Shown here piece by piece: positions 45,020 to 54,423 of a stretch of 64,000 nucleotides of DNA. Both the position numbers and the translations under genes were made by a program. The stretch is from Thermodesulfobacteriaceae bacterium. GTDB lineage: Bacteria > Desulfobacterota > Thermodesulfobacteria > Thermodesulfobacteriales > Thermodesulfatatoraceae. A model generated the notes under the pieces. The model had not been told where the DNA came from and searched no databases. It saw nothing but the letters and a program-made list of their open reading frames with translations. Where the stretch lies: contig WGCA01000016.1 of the NCBI GenBank assembly GCA_015494065.1, positions 62,001 through 126,000 on the forward strand, written 5' to 3'. Position 1 is the first letter of the stretch. The number at the start of each line of letters is the position of its first letter.

Positions 45020-45976
45020 AGCCCGGGCCAGCGATCTTATCTCCCACTGGGCCTTCAGGTGATTCCTCTTGGTGACGAAATCTTCCCAAACGAAATAAGG
45101 CCCGGTGGCAAGCAAGGTGGTAGCTGCTCCCTGAGGGGTAACAAAGCGCGCGTCTTCTTTCTTGATGTCCCGGGTCACCAGACGCTGGTAAGCCAAAAGC
45201 CCGGCCTTGAGCTGTTCTTCGTAAACGCCCCGGGCCTCCGCGTCAAAGGAAGGGGGACAGACAAACTGGTCCACCTCGGTGTACCGGTGGGAGCGCTGGT
45301 TAAAGTTGAGCCAGGTGTGACGGACAAACTGGTGAGAAAAGAGGCGGCTAAATCCCTCCACTATGACCGCCAGCCATCCGAAGGGAGCCATTTGCGCCGG
45401 AGAAACCTGAATTACGTAAATCTCTGGCCTGGCCCAAACACCCTGGTATTCCTGCCAGGGAGTCTCTACCAGCTGGCTCATAGAGTACTCCTCAAGGTGG
45501 GGCTCCTCAAATACCGAAGAGACTACAAAGACCCGAAATTCTTTCCAGGCCTCTCCTTTAAGAGAGGCCTTAAGAAGGGTTTTAAAGGCTTCGTCTTCCA
45601 GGGCCTCGGCAAAATGGCGTAGATTAAGACAGACTTTATCTTCCGCCCACCAGGCCTTAAAGAGAAAAGGCATAAGACGGGCCTTTTCTGAAGGCGAAAG
45701 GTCAGCTTGAACCACCAAAGGGGAATGGGCAAAAACGCTGGTGTGTCCGGAAGACTTCAAACGCATAAGAAAGGCCAGGAGTTCTTCTGGCTCTCTGAAA
45801 CGTTTTTCCGCAAAGAGGTTGAGCGGCCTGGTACTGGCATAGCAGATCCGGGCCCCCAAAAAGCTGAGAAACAAGGTATCGGCAAAAAGGGCCTCGTTTT
45901 TTTCTAATAAGCCCTTTAGAAATGGACGGACTGTGGTCTGAAAACCTTGATGATAATTTTTAAGGGAAAATCTCAT
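44987..45976 (-). CDS. thyX: FAD-dependent thymidylate synthase, long variant form
   Basis: 329 residues, longer than the usual 220-250. ThyX makes dTMP from dUMP with FAD and methylenetetrahydrofolate. The signature RHRx7S appears as RHTWLNFNQRSHRY, so the third residue is threonine instead of arginine; the NFNQRSHRYTEV end is otherwise good. The C-terminal QWEIRSLARAL is also typical. The N-terminal half (about 1-180) has an enlarged, divergent region but keeps SSGHTSVFAH. It overlaps dut by four bases (ATGA), which makes a functional dUTP-to-dTMP pair and supports the call. Confidence 0.8.
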   Translation of the reverse strand: MRFSLKNYHQGFQTTVRPFLKGLLEKNEALFADTLFLSFLGARICYASTRPLNLFAEKRFREPEELLAFLMRLKSSGHTSVFAHSPLVVQADLSPSEKARLMPFLFKAWWAEDKVCLNLRHFAEALEDEAFKTLLKASLKGEAWKEFRVFVVSSVFEEPHLEEYSMSQLVETPWQEYQGVWARPEIYVIQVSPAQMAPFGWLAVIVEGFSRLFSHQFVRHTWLNFNQRSHRYTEVDQFVCPPSFDAEARGVYEEQLKAGLLAYQRLVTRDIKKEDARFVTPQGAATTLLATGPYFVWEDFVTKRNHLKAQWEIRSLARALALVFERINP

Positions 45977-46437
45977 CTATGGTAACCTCCGGTACTACCA
46001 AAGCCCCCGCGCGAGGAATGCTTGGGCGGTTCCTCAAGGACCTCCCACGGGGCCTCCACCAGGGCCTTTAGAAAGACCAGCTGGGCGATCCTTTCTCCCG
46101 CTTTGATGAGGACTGGTTCAGCACGCAAGTTCAAGACCGGCACCTTGAGCTCGTCTTCGGCCCCGCAATAATCAAAATCGATGATACCGGCAGAATGCGG
46201 AAAGATAAGGCCCTTTTTGCGAAAAAGGGAAGACCGGGGGAAAAGGAACATGGCGTAGGGAGGGGGGGCGGCGATCACTAGACCGGTACGCACCAAGACC
46301 TGGGCCTGGGGTGGAACCATGGTGTCCTCAAGGGCCCTTATATCCCACCCCACCGCCCCGGGCGAGGCCTTTTCCGGAAGGCTGGCCCGGGGGTCGCAAC
46401 GCCATACCCTTAAGCGTAAATTCTGATCTCTTCCCAC
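45973..46437 (-). CDS. dut: Deoxyuridine 5'-triphosphate nucleotidohydrolase
   Basis: 154 residues from a GTG start. Trimeric dUTPase motifs: AVGWDIRA (1), PRSSLFRKKGL (2), AGIIDFDYCGA (3) with the catalytic aspartate, GERIAQLVF (4) and RGGFGSTG (5). It cleaves dUTP to dUMP, which both keeps uracil out of DNA and supplies ThyX, encoded by the overlapping next gene. The start overlaps the DUF505-like gene by 28 bases, so the exact start is less certain. Confidence 0.92.
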   Translation of the reverse strand: MGRDQNLRLRVWRCDPRASLPEKASPGAVGWDIRALEDTMVPPQAQVLVRTGLVIAAPPPYAMFLFPRSSLFRKKGLIFPHSAGIIDFDYCGAEDELKVPVLNLRAEPVLIKAGERIAQLVFLKALVEAPWEVLEEPPKHSSRGGFGSTGGYHR

Positions 46438-48128
46438 TCGGTCTGCAGGTCCTTTAAAAGGTCAAGCCCTTCCAAAAGGGCAACCCCGGTCTCCAAGACG
46501 TCCAACCCAGAGATGTAGCGGCAAAATCTGGCCGTTTCAAGGGCGGTACCGATTTGTTCCGGGGTCAAATGGGAGATTTTCTCCTCCAGCTTATCGTAAT
46601 CTTCTTTACGCACCCTTATTTTACGCCCCACCGGAGAAAACCGGCCGATTTCTCGCAAGGCCAAAAGGACGTACCAGATGTGGGGTGTCACGGGGAAATC
46701 GACCCCTCCAGGTACCGCAGCCAGCCCCTGTTTGATCTTCTCTCCCGCGGGGGTAAGGACGTAAAGCCCTCCCGGGAGCAGGTCCACCAGGCCAGAAGCC
46801 AGAAGTTTACGCAACCCGTTGAGGACACTTGGATGCTGGTCTTCAGGGTAAAGGGCCAAAATTTCAGCTTCGCTCACCCCGCGCCAGAGAGGGATCCCCC
46901 GCATTATGAGCATCTCATCCTTGGTAATTACGGGTAAACGGTGGATATTGGAAGCAATTTCCGCTAGCAGCCTCCCTTTCTGGCTAGGGAACCCGTTTCC
47001 TATCACACCCTGCTCTTCGGCCTTTTTGACCCAGGCGTCGTCAGGGGGCATATTCTCCGTCCGGGTCACCGTGATCGCCATGACCGCCTGGGCGTGAACT
47101 GGGGCCAGGTCTTCCAACCGGAGTAGCTCTTCTCCGTAAGGGGTAATTTCGTAGGAACCATCCGGCTTGCTGACGATTAACCGAAATCCTTCTAGGCGGT
47201 AAAGACTCTGTTTGATCCGGAAGGGATCCTTCAAATCCTGGACCGCCAGAAATTCTTCGATCCCTTCCGGGGTCTTGAGCGGGGCCCTTGCCACCGCCTT
47301 CAGGACAGAGATATTCCAGCCACTCAGGTCTAAACTCGGGTTAACGGTAATGGGCCGGTAAAAGAGCTTGGCCGCCATCAAAAGGTGTTTGCCAGGGACG
47401 GTAAGTTCCCCTTGCGGGTCAATGGCCCCCAGTTGTTCCAGGACTTCGGTCCTCTGTCCGGCCAGGATGTCTTTGAGGATGCGGGTACTTAAAGAAATCT
47501 CAGGGACCAAGCCGGTACGCAAGGCCGCCCAGAGCTGGGCCCCGACCCCGGTAAAGGCAAAAAACTCCCCTTCAGGCAAGGTAAAGGTAATAAGTCTTTG
47601 GGCCTCAAGTTGAAAAACGTGATCTTCAGGGATGGGTTCTAAATAGTTTTTGCGCGCCGGACCCACGGGCAGGGCCAAAATACTTTTGGCCAGTTCCGGG
47701 GTCACGAAAAACTCTACTTCGGCGCTCCGGTAAGACTCAAGGATGGCCTGGGCCCAAGGCTGAAGTCGGCCTCCCTGCGCCAGTCCCCTCTCTTCCAGTT
47801 CTTTATTGAGGTCAGGTTGAAAATCCGTCCGGCCTTGGGCCCGGGTACAGATCTCAAGGATAGAGATGATCCGCGAACCCACCAGCCGGTACCCGTCGTA
47901 AAGTTCAGCAAAATTGAGGGCACAGGCCCTCTCGGCTGCTTCTAAAGACTCAAGGACCAAAAGGCCACTCCTGGTCAGGGCAAAACTTTCTTCCTCTTCG
48001 GTAATAAGACCTGCCAGGCGGAGGTGGAACAAAACTTCCAGATCTTCCGCAGTCAGTTCTTCCACCTTTTCTAGACTGCCGGTGGCCAAGCGCCGCAACA
48101 TTTTCAGGTGCCTGACCGTTACAATCAT
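46410..48128 (-). CDS. DUF505-like multi-winged-helix protein
   Basis: 572 residues. It is built from repeated helix-turn-helix-like units, each ending in a charged hairpin: LFHLRLAGLITEEEESFALTRSG near 35-55, then similar units around LVSKPDGSYEITPYGEEL and SGLVDLLPGGLYVLTPAGEK. I match it to DUF505 proteins of archaea and deep-branching bacteria from memory of this pattern, with moderate certainty. No catalytic motif is visible. It starts 64 bases after the endoQ stop and overlaps dut downstream. A DNA- or RNA-binding role is possible but unproven. Confidence 0.55.
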   Translation of the reverse strand: MIVTVRHLKMLRRLATGSLEKVEELTAEDLEVLFHLRLAGLITEEEESFALTRSGLLVLESLEAAERACALNFAELYDGYRLVGSRIISILEICTRAQGRTDFQPDLNKELEERGLAQGGRLQPWAQAILESYRSAEVEFFVTPELAKSILALPVGPARKNYLEPIPEDHVFQLEAQRLITFTLPEGEFFAFTGVGAQLWAALRTGLVPEISLSTRILKDILAGQRTEVLEQLGAIDPQGELTVPGKHLLMAAKLFYRPITVNPSLDLSGWNISVLKAVARAPLKTPEGIEEFLAVQDLKDPFRIKQSLYRLEGFRLIVSKPDGSYEITPYGEELLRLEDLAPVHAQAVMAITVTRTENMPPDDAWVKKAEEQGVIGNGFPSQKGRLLAEIASNIHRLPVITKDEMLIMRGIPLWRGVSEAEILALYPEDQHPSVLNGLRKLLASGLVDLLPGGLYVLTPAGEKIKQGLAAVPGGVDFPVTPHIWYVLLALREIGRFSPVGRKIRVRKEDYDKLEEKISHLTPEQIGTALETARFCRYISGLDVLETGVALLEGLDLLKDLQTEWEEIRIYA

Positions 48129-48192
48129 AGTCTACCTCCTATCTCTAGGAATAAAGCCCTCCCAGAGTACGGTAATCACCGCCTGGACTTTA

Positions 48193-49491
48193 TCAAGCAA
48201 GGGAGAAGAGACTCTGTTGACGCGGTCGCGCGTTGGGCTCCTTTTTTCCTTCTTCGGGGGCAAATATTTTGACCTTGCCGTAGACCCCGTCGTAACCCGG
48301 CCGGATGTAAAGACGCCCTTCACGCACCCGCTTAATGCCCTCTATGATCGGAACAGGAACGGTATTCTTCAATTCTTCAAGGTCGCGGTAAAGCAGTAGC
48401 TCAAACTCTGTACCCCCAAGCTCTATGAGTTGCTGATAAGTGCGTCTTACTGCCTGGCTTTGTACCCCTTTACCGAGGGCCTCGGCGATGATTTCCAAAA
48501 GAGGAACCAGGTGAACCGCAGGAGGCTTGCCCGGCGGAACAAAACCTTCTGGACGGTCTGCCAGGTCTTCCACCCGGTGCATTACCCCTACGGTTAAGGG
48601 TTCCCCACAGACCGGACAGCGCCCACCCAGGGCCTTGGTCTCTCTGGGAGAGAGGATCACCCCACAGGCCCGGTGGCCGTCAAAATGATATTTGCCTTCT
48701 TCCGGGAAAAATTCGATGGTAAAGGCCAGCTTATCTTCTTTAATGGCCTGAAAAATGGTCTGAAATGAGGGTTTACCGTAAAAGGCGTTGGCCTCTCTCC
48801 CCAGTTTGGCGGGGGAATGGGCATCGGAATTCGAGACCAAGGTGTAGCGGTCAAGGGCTGAAAGACGCCAGTTCATAGGGGGATCTGAAGAAAGACCGGT
48901 TTCCAGGGCGAAGATATGTTCGGTCTCTTCTTCAAAACATTCTTCCACGGCCTCAAACCCCGAAAAGGCCCCGAAAAGGGAATACCACGGGGTCCAAACG
49001 TGGGCCGGAATCACTATTATTTCTTCTGAAATGCGAAAAAGGAGTTTGACCAGCTCCTTTACAGGAAAACCAAAAACAGGACGGCCATCTGCCTCAAGGT
49101 GCCCCAAGGGGGCCAGCAATTTATTTATTTCCCGGGCGATTTCTAAAGAGGGGACCAGGATCAGGGTGTGAACCCGCCGGTTCTTTTTCCCTCCCTGGCT
49201 AAAGATATTGGAAACCTCAGCGCTTAAAATAAACCTGGGGCCCTCGGGATCGTCCCGCCAGACGTAAAGGCCTTCTTCGGCAGGAAGCAGCCATTCTTCC
49301 AGTTCGGCCAAATATTCCGGGTGCGTAAAATCACCCGTTCCCACCACGGACAGCCCCTTTTCTCTGGCCGTTTGGGCCAGAACCGGAACAGACATATCTT
49401 TACTGGTGGCCCGCGAATAACGGCTATGAATATGAAGATCTGCCAGGAAAATCTCGTCCCAGGCGGGAAGGGTTATTTCTTTTACCGTCAT
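48193..49491 (-). CDS. Endonuclease Q-type PHP-domain nuclease with a C-terminal clamp-binding-like motif
   Basis: 432 residues. The PHP metal site motifs are DLHIHSRYSRATS, GTGDFTHP, IIVIPAHVWTP and VSNSDAHSP. A zinc-finger-like part follows (ACGVILSPRE and CPVCGEPLTVGVMHR), then the C-terminal domain (VPIIEGIKRVREGRLYIRPGYDG). This is the EndoQ family, which nicks DNA 5' of deaminated bases such as uracil and hypoxanthine. The last residues are RPRQQSLFSLA; QQSLF resembles the sliding-clamp binding pentapeptide. The ATG overlaps the histidine kinase stop by four bases. Neighbour genes dut and thyX also limit uracil in DNA. Confidence 0.85.
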   Translation of the reverse strand: MTVKEITLPAWDEIFLADLHIHSRYSRATSKDMSVPVLAQTAREKGLSVVGTGDFTHPEYLAELEEWLLPAEEGLYVWRDDPEGPRFILSAEVSNIFSQGGKKNRRVHTLILVPSLEIAREINKLLAPLGHLEADGRPVFGFPVKELVKLLFRISEEIIVIPAHVWTPWYSLFGAFSGFEAVEECFEEETEHIFALETGLSSDPPMNWRLSALDRYTLVSNSDAHSPAKLGREANAFYGKPSFQTIFQAIKEDKLAFTIEFFPEEGKYHFDGHRACGVILSPRETKALGGRCPVCGEPLTVGVMHRVEDLADRPEGFVPPGKPPAVHLVPLLEIIAEALGKGVQSQAVRRTYQQLIELGGTEFELLLYRDLEELKNTVPVPIIEGIKRVREGRLYIRPGYDGVYGKVKIFAPEEGKKEPNARPRQQSLFSLA

Positions 49492-51353
49492 GGGTCAAGG
49501 ACCTCGTAAATCACTTTCAAAAGTTCGGTGGGAGAAAAGGGTTTGGCCAGAAAAAATCCCGGAAGTTTTTCCAAATGCTGGCCCTTAGGATAACCAGAGA
49601 TAAAAAGCACCTTCAGCTCCGGTCTTAAATTTAGGGCCTCTCTGGCCAGATAGGCCCCGCTTCCTCCAGGAATAACAAGGTCTGTAAGGAGGAGATGGAT
49701 AGGCTCAGGGTAATTTTGTAAAAAGGAAAGGGCTTTATCCGCGTTTTCTGCCTCAAGTATTTTGGCCCCGCTGTAACCGAGCGCCTCTTTTAGCAGGTGA
49801 CGCACTTCGTTTTCGTCTTCTACTACCAGAATAGTAACCCCGTTTAGGTCTTTACCCGCTTGGGACTGGTCTCCAGGCCTGCTTTGAGAAGCCAACGGGT
49901 CTTCTGAAAGGGGAAGATAGATCTCAAAGGTGGTCCCCTGACCGGGGAAAGAATTAACGGTAATATAGCCCTTCAAGTACTTGATGGTATTATAGACCAC
50001 GAAAAGTCCCAGCCCTGAGCCTGTCTCTTTGGTGGTAAAAAACGGGTCAAAAATATAATCCAGGTGTTTTTTGGGGATGCCGCTTCCGTTGTCTTGCACC
50101 CGAAGATAGGCGTAAGACCTTTCTTCGGTAAGAAAAGGGGGCGTTTGTTCCCTCACTTCTAAAATGATTTCACCTCCCTGGGGCAGGGCTTCGGCGGCGT
50201 TAAGGACTAAATTCATGACGATCTGTTCAATATCAGAGGGATCTCCTTTCAACAGGAGGGCCTTCGGGGGCAACTTGAGTCTTATTTCTATCCGCTCTTC
50301 GATAAGGCGTCTAATCATAGGATAGAGGTCCACCAGGGTCTGGTTCAGATCGAAGACCTTTTTGGGTTGTGAACGGTGACGGGAAAAGGTAAGGAGTTTT
50401 TTGGTAAGGTCCCCCGCCCTTCTGATGGAGGCTATGATGTTTTCGGCGTATTTTTGGGTCACCGGATCGGAAACCTTCTTCTTCAAGAGTTCCGCGTAAC
50501 CCATGGTAGCGGTAAGGATGTTATTAAAGTCATGGGCGATACCCCCGGCCAAACGCCCGATGGCTTCAAGCTTTTGGGAACGGCGCAGGTGGGCCTCAAG
50601 CTCTACCCGTTGAGTTATATCATGTAAGACCGCTACAAAATGGGAAATCTTGTTTTGTTCGTCCCGTACCGGAGAAATGGAAAGCTCAATGTAGAGTTTA
50701 TGGCCATCTTTGTGGCGGATCTCCACTTCACCGTGCCAGCTCTTCTCCTCCTTTAAAGTGCGCCAGATGTCCCGGTAGGCCTCCCGGTTGGCGTCTTTCA
50801 AGAAGTTAGGGATCCGGTGTAAGACCTCTTCTCGGCGATAGCCGGTGATGGTCTCAAAGGAGGGGTTGAGGTAGATGATTCTTCCCCGCCGGTCGGTGAT
50901 GAGGATGGCCTCGGCTGACTGCTCTACGGCCTTGGCCAAAAGCCTCGTCCTTTCCTCGGCTTTAATCTTCTCGGTAATATCTTTGCAATGTTCAATGACA
51001 CCTATCAGGTTGTCTTCTTCGTCCCGCAAGGGAAAAGTCGAAAGCTCGATCCAGCCCACGTGTCCTTTGTCCGTAACGTAGGGGACTATCTCTTCGGCGG
51101 GCATTCCGGTCTTGAGTGTCTTAATGGAGGGACACCAGGGGCAGATAAAGTCTCGCTGCTGGTAAACCTGATAACATTTCTTGCCTTCAAGGGGCAGGGC
51201 GTGTTCATAACGCTGTCTCATCCAATAATTGACTTTGATGATATTGAGTTCCCGATCGAGGATGCTGATACCGTCCCTTAAGGCGTTGAAGATGTTTTCT
51301 AAAAATCTGTCGTATGGCCCCAGTTTGGGGTTTGAAGAGAGATTCGTTAACAC
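49488..51353 (-). CDS. Hybrid sensor histidine kinase (PAS-PAS-HisKA-HATPase-REC)
   Basis: 621 residues from a GTG at 51351-51353 that has GGGAGG five to six bases ahead; a longer ATG start at 51383 lacks a well-placed site. Domains: PAS 1 (about 20-130, with CYQVYQQRDFICPWCPS cysteines), PAS 2 (about 145-265), HisKA with GIAHDFNNIL as the H-box, an HATPase with NAAEALPQGG, DNGSGIPKK and GSGLGLFVV, and a C-terminal receiver (VTILVVEDENEVR, LLTDLVIPGGSG). No membrane helix, so it senses cytosolic signals. The cysteine cluster in PAS 1 could bind heme, iron-sulfur or act by redox. No response regulator gene adjoins. Confidence 0.88.
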   Translation of the reverse strand: MLTNLSSNPKLGPYDRFLENIFNALRDGISILDRELNIIKVNYWMRQRYEHALPLEGKKCYQVYQQRDFICPWCPSIKTLKTGMPAEEIVPYVTDKGHVGWIELSTFPLRDEEDNLIGVIEHCKDITEKIKAEERTRLLAKAVEQSAEAILITDRRGRIIYLNPSFETITGYRREEVLHRIPNFLKDANREAYRDIWRTLKEEKSWHGEVEIRHKDGHKLYIELSISPVRDEQNKISHFVAVLHDITQRVELEAHLRRSQKLEAIGRLAGGIAHDFNNILTATMGYAELLKKKVSDPVTQKYAENIIASIRRAGDLTKKLLTFSRHRSQPKKVFDLNQTLVDLYPMIRRLIEERIEIRLKLPPKALLLKGDPSDIEQIVMNLVLNAAEALPQGGEIILEVREQTPPFLTEERSYAYLRVQDNGSGIPKKHLDYIFDPFFTTKETGSGLGLFVVYNTIKYLKGYITVNSFPGQGTTFEIYLPLSEDPLASQSRPGDQSQAGKDLNGVTILVVEDENEVRHLLKEALGYSGAKILEAENADKALSFLQNYPEPIHLLLTDLVIPGGSGAYLAREALNLRPELKVLFISGYPKGQHLEKLPGFFLAKPFSPTELLKVIYEVLDP

Positions 51354-51452
51354 TTTTTCCTCCCGCTCTTTGCATTTTAACATCGAAAGAGAAAAACCTC
51401 CAAAGCTTTGGCCGCCGTTGACGAGGCCGGAAGGGACTGCTACCCATGAAAC

Positions 51453-52514
51453 ATGCTCAAAAACATATTTGACAAGATAGAAAAAGGAAAACGCCTAAAC
51501 CCGGATGAAGCCGTTGTCTTATGGGAAAAGGCGGACTTTTTTGAACTAGGGTTCTGGGCCCGCCTGGTCCGTTTCCGGCTTCACCCGGAAAGGGTCGTGA
51601 CCTACATCGTTGACCGCAACATCAACTACACCAACGTGTGTATCTCGGGGTGTAAATTTTGCGCTTATTATCGCAAACCGGGAGACCCGCGCGGGTATGT
51701 CCTCTCCAAAGAAGAACTCCACCGTAAAATCGAAGAGACCCTGGCTTTGGGTGGGACCCAAATCCTTCTTCAGGGGGGGCTCCATCCGGAACTCCCCTTT
51801 TCTTTCTATGAAGCCATGCTCCGGGAGATAAAGGAACGTTTCCCCCAGATCCATATTCACGGTTTTTCTCCCCCGGAGATAGTTCATTTTGCGCGGCTTG
51901 CGGATCTTTCTATCAAAGAGGTACTTGAGCGTCTGAAGGCCGCAGGCCTTTCTTCGATTCCCGGAGGCGGAGCAGAGATTCTGGTGGACCGGGTAAGGCA
52001 GAAGATCTCCCCCCACAAATGTTCTGCCGAAGAATGGCTCGAAGTAATGAGAGCGGCCCACCAACTGGGGTTAAAGACCACCGCTACCATGATGTTTGGC
52101 CACATAGAGACCTTTGAAGAAAGAATTGAACATCTAGAAAAAATCCGCCAACTCCAAGACGAAACCAGGGGCTTTACCGCCTTCATCCCCTGGCCCTTCC
52201 AGCCCGGCCATACGGAACTTAAAGTACCCAAAGTCCTCCCGGTAGAATACCTAAAAATGTTGGCCCTCTCACGCCTTTATCTAGACAATATCCCTAATCT
52301 TCAGGCCTCTTGGGTTACCCAGGGGCCCAAAGTGGCCCAGATAGCCCTTGAGTTTGGCGCTAACGATTTCGGCAGTACCATGATCGAAGAAAACGTGGTA
52401 GCGGCGGCCGGGGTGACCCATCGCCTATCTGTTGCGGAAATCGAAAAAATCATCCGAGACGCCGGCTACGAACCCCGAAGGCGGCGCATGGATTACAGCC
52501 TTATAGAAGGCTGA
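51453..52514 (+). CDS. mqnC: Cyclic dehypoxanthine futalosine synthase (radical SAM)
   Basis: 353 residues. The radical SAM motif CISGCKFCAY lies at residues ~64-73. MqnC-typical blocks follow: LLQGGLHPELPF, HGFSPPEI, LSSIPGGGAEIL and TTATMMFGH. MqnC cyclises dehypoxanthine futalosine in the futalosine route to menaquinone, so the organism makes menaquinone without the classical Men route. Transcription may start at the ATG: TTGACG and a weak TACCCA box end six bases before it and no ribosome binding site is seen. The deaminase gene follows 4 bases after its stop. Confidence 0.9.
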   Translation: MLKNIFDKIEKGKRLNPDEAVVLWEKADFFELGFWARLVRFRLHPERVVTYIVDRNINYTNVCISGCKFCAYYRKPGDPRGYVLSKEELHRKIEETLALGGTQILLQGGLHPELPFSFYEAMLREIKERFPQIHIHGFSPPEIVHFARLADLSIKEVLERLKAAGLSSIPGGGAEILVDRVRQKISPHKCSAEEWLEVMRAAHQLGLKTTATMMFGHIETFEERIEHLEKIRQLQDETRGFTAFIPWPFQPGHTELKVPKVLPVEYLKMLALSRLYLDNIPNLQASWVTQGPKVAQIALEFGANDFGSTMIEENVVAAAGVTHRLSVAEIEKIIRDAGYEPRRRRMDYSLIEG

Positions 52515-52518
52515 ACAC

Positions 52519-53724
52519 ATGGAAATCAGGCTCTCAAAAGACCCTACCCTTTACCGCGCCCGTTTTCTGGACCCCGTGGTGGAGCCCCCTATAGAAGATG
52601 GGGCCGTGATCACCGCCGGGGGCATGATCGTGGAAAGTGGCCCTTACCAGCGGGTCAAAAAGGGCTTTTTCGGACCGGAGCAGGACCTGGGAGACGTGTT
52701 ACTTTTGCCGGCCCTGGTCAACGTCCACACCCACCTTGAGCTTTCATGTCTTAAGTGGCGCTTGACCCCGACGGGGTCTTTCGTCGGGTGGGTCAAAAAT
52801 CTCTTACGCTTGCGCGGTCAAATAAGACCAGAGGAGACGGTCGTCGCCGCGCAGGAGGCCTTAAAGGAGATGTGGCGGCGGGGAATAAGTCTTTTGGGGG
52901 ATCACGGAAACACCGGACTTTCGGTGGCCGTCCTGCGGGAAGCGCCGCTTGATAGCGTTTTTTTCCGGGAGGTCATCGATTTCAGGGGAAAAAGCACCCT
53001 TAAAGAATATTTGAAAGAAAATCTGGCTTCCGGACGGGTAACCTATTCCCTGGCCCCACACGCCCCCTATACCGTCTCTCCCCTCCTGATGCAGGCCATT
53101 AAGAGCTGGACCAGGAAATATGGTCTCCCTTTTTCCCTGCACGTGGCTGAATCCCCGGAAGAAATCACCTTTCTAAAGACCGGAAAAGGCCCTATCAGGG
53201 AATTGCTTGCTGAACGAGGACAATGGTCGGCTTCTTTCGTGCCCCCGGGACTTCCCCCCGTCTTTTACCTGGACCAACTGGGAGTCCTTGATCAGGACAC
53301 CATCTGTGTCCACTTGACCCAAGCCTCCAGCGAAGAATTGGAGTTGCTGGCCCAAAGGGGCAGCAGACCCTGTTTGTGCTTGCGAAGCAATACTTTTCTG
53401 GGGGTGGGTATCCCAAACGTCCCCTTGATGTTAAAACTGGGGCTTAAGCCCTGTCTGGGTACCGACAGCTTGGCCAGTAACGACAAATTGTCTATTTTTG
53501 CGGAAATGGCGGCGGTGGCCAAATTTTTCCCCGAGATCCCAGCGGATACCATTTTAAAGATGGCCACTATCTGGGGGGCACAGGCCCTAAAGAAAAAGGA
53601 CCGGGGCCTTATCGTTCGAGACATGCGGGCCGATCTTTTGGTTATCCCCTGGGGAGAAAATCTTTACGAGCGGGAAGGACTTATTAACCATCCCCCTGAG
53701 CAATTGGGGCGACTTTATGGTTAA
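52519..53724 (+). CDS. Aminodeoxyfutalosine deaminase-type amidohydrolase
   Basis: 401 residues of the amidohydrolase superfamily with metal motifs VNVHTHLELS, LAPHAPYTVSP, LHVAESPEE, CVHLTQ and LGTDSLASND. Such proteins next to mqnC usually deaminate aminodeoxyfutalosine to futalosine (the mqnX role). It could instead be a related guanine- or adenosine-type deaminase, but the context favours menaquinone synthesis. It begins four bases after mqnC. Confidence 0.75.
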   Translation: MEIRLSKDPTLYRARFLDPVVEPPIEDGAVITAGGMIVESGPYQRVKKGFFGPEQDLGDVLLLPALVNVHTHLELSCLKWRLTPTGSFVGWVKNLLRLRGQIRPEETVVAAQEALKEMWRRGISLLGDHGNTGLSVAVLREAPLDSVFFREVIDFRGKSTLKEYLKENLASGRVTYSLAPHAPYTVSPLLMQAIKSWTRKYGLPFSLHVAESPEEITFLKTGKGPIRELLAERGQWSASFVPPGLPPVFYLDQLGVLDQDTICVHLTQASSEELELLAQRGSRPCLCLRSNTFLGVGIPNVPLMLKLGLKPCLGTDSLASNDKLSIFAEMAAVAKFFPEIPADTILKMATIWGAQALKKKDRGLIVRDMRADLLVIPWGENLYEREGLINHPPEQLGRLYG

Positions 53725-53736
53725 ATTATCCACAGG

Positions 53737-54423
53737 ATGTGGGTCTTTTTAGGACTAAGCCTGATATTTTTCTTCTTCGCCCCCGGAGGCTGTGCCTACG
53801 CCTTTGGCCCCGGAGTACACCTAGAACTTGCCTTAAAATTCCTTGAAAAAACCACCGTTTTTGAAGGCCTTTTGGGCCTGTGTTTCCTCTACGGAAACCT
53901 CGTCCCCGATTATTTCCTCTCTTCCGGCACCTTAAAAAGATTATTTCATAACGAAGAGGCTTATCTAAAACTTTTGGCCAAGGCCCAAAGCCCAAGCGAA
54001 AAGGCCTTTGCGGCAGGCTTTGGGGCTCACTTAAAGGCAGATAAAGTGGCCCATGAAAGACTCGTCCCCGCCCTTAAACGCCGCCTGGAACTGCCTGAAA
54101 GGCTCATCCATTATTATCTCGAATGGACCCTTGAAAGAAACCGGACCAGCAAATGGTATCTCCTGCGCGGGCTTCTTCTGTGGCCTGCCCACCAGGAGCT
54201 GGACCATTTTTTGATAAAGACCCTGGCCCTTGACCGCTACCTATTTTTGACCCGCAAATGGGTCTCCCTCACCAGCTATCGCGTTTTCAAAATCAGGCGG
54301 CGGCGGGCACCCACTAACCTGGCCCTCCTCTTTGAACGCTGTTTCCAATCTACGGAAACACGCTGTCTGACGGAAATGGCAACTTTAATTGAGACTCCTT
54401 CAGGAGAAAACCGATGCGGGTAG
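53737..54423 (+). CDS. Zinc-dependent phospholipase C-like exported protein
   Basis: 228 residues. The first ~24 look like a signal sequence (MWVFLGLSLIFFFFAPGGC) with a cysteine that may be a lipid site (PGGC). Then GPGVHLELALKFL, GNLVPDYFLS, AGFGAHLKADKVAHERL and HYYLEWTLERNR fit the zinc-dependent phospholipase C / S1-P1 helical fold, which binds zinc with His and Asp residues. Its substrate is unknown. It overlaps the PfkB gene by ten bases. Twelve bases separate it from the deaminase, so it may be cotranscribed. Confidence 0.65.
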   Translation: MWVFLGLSLIFFFFAPGGCAYAFGPGVHLELALKFLEKTTVFEGLLGLCFLYGNLVPDYFLSSGTLKRLFHNEEAYLKLLAKAQSPSEKAFAAGFGAHLKADKVAHERLVPALKRRLELPERLIHYYLEWTLERNRTSKWYLLRGLLLWPAHQELDHFLIKTLALDRYLFLTRKWVSLTSYRVFKIRRRRAPTNLALLFERCFQSTETRCLTEMATLIETPSGENRCG

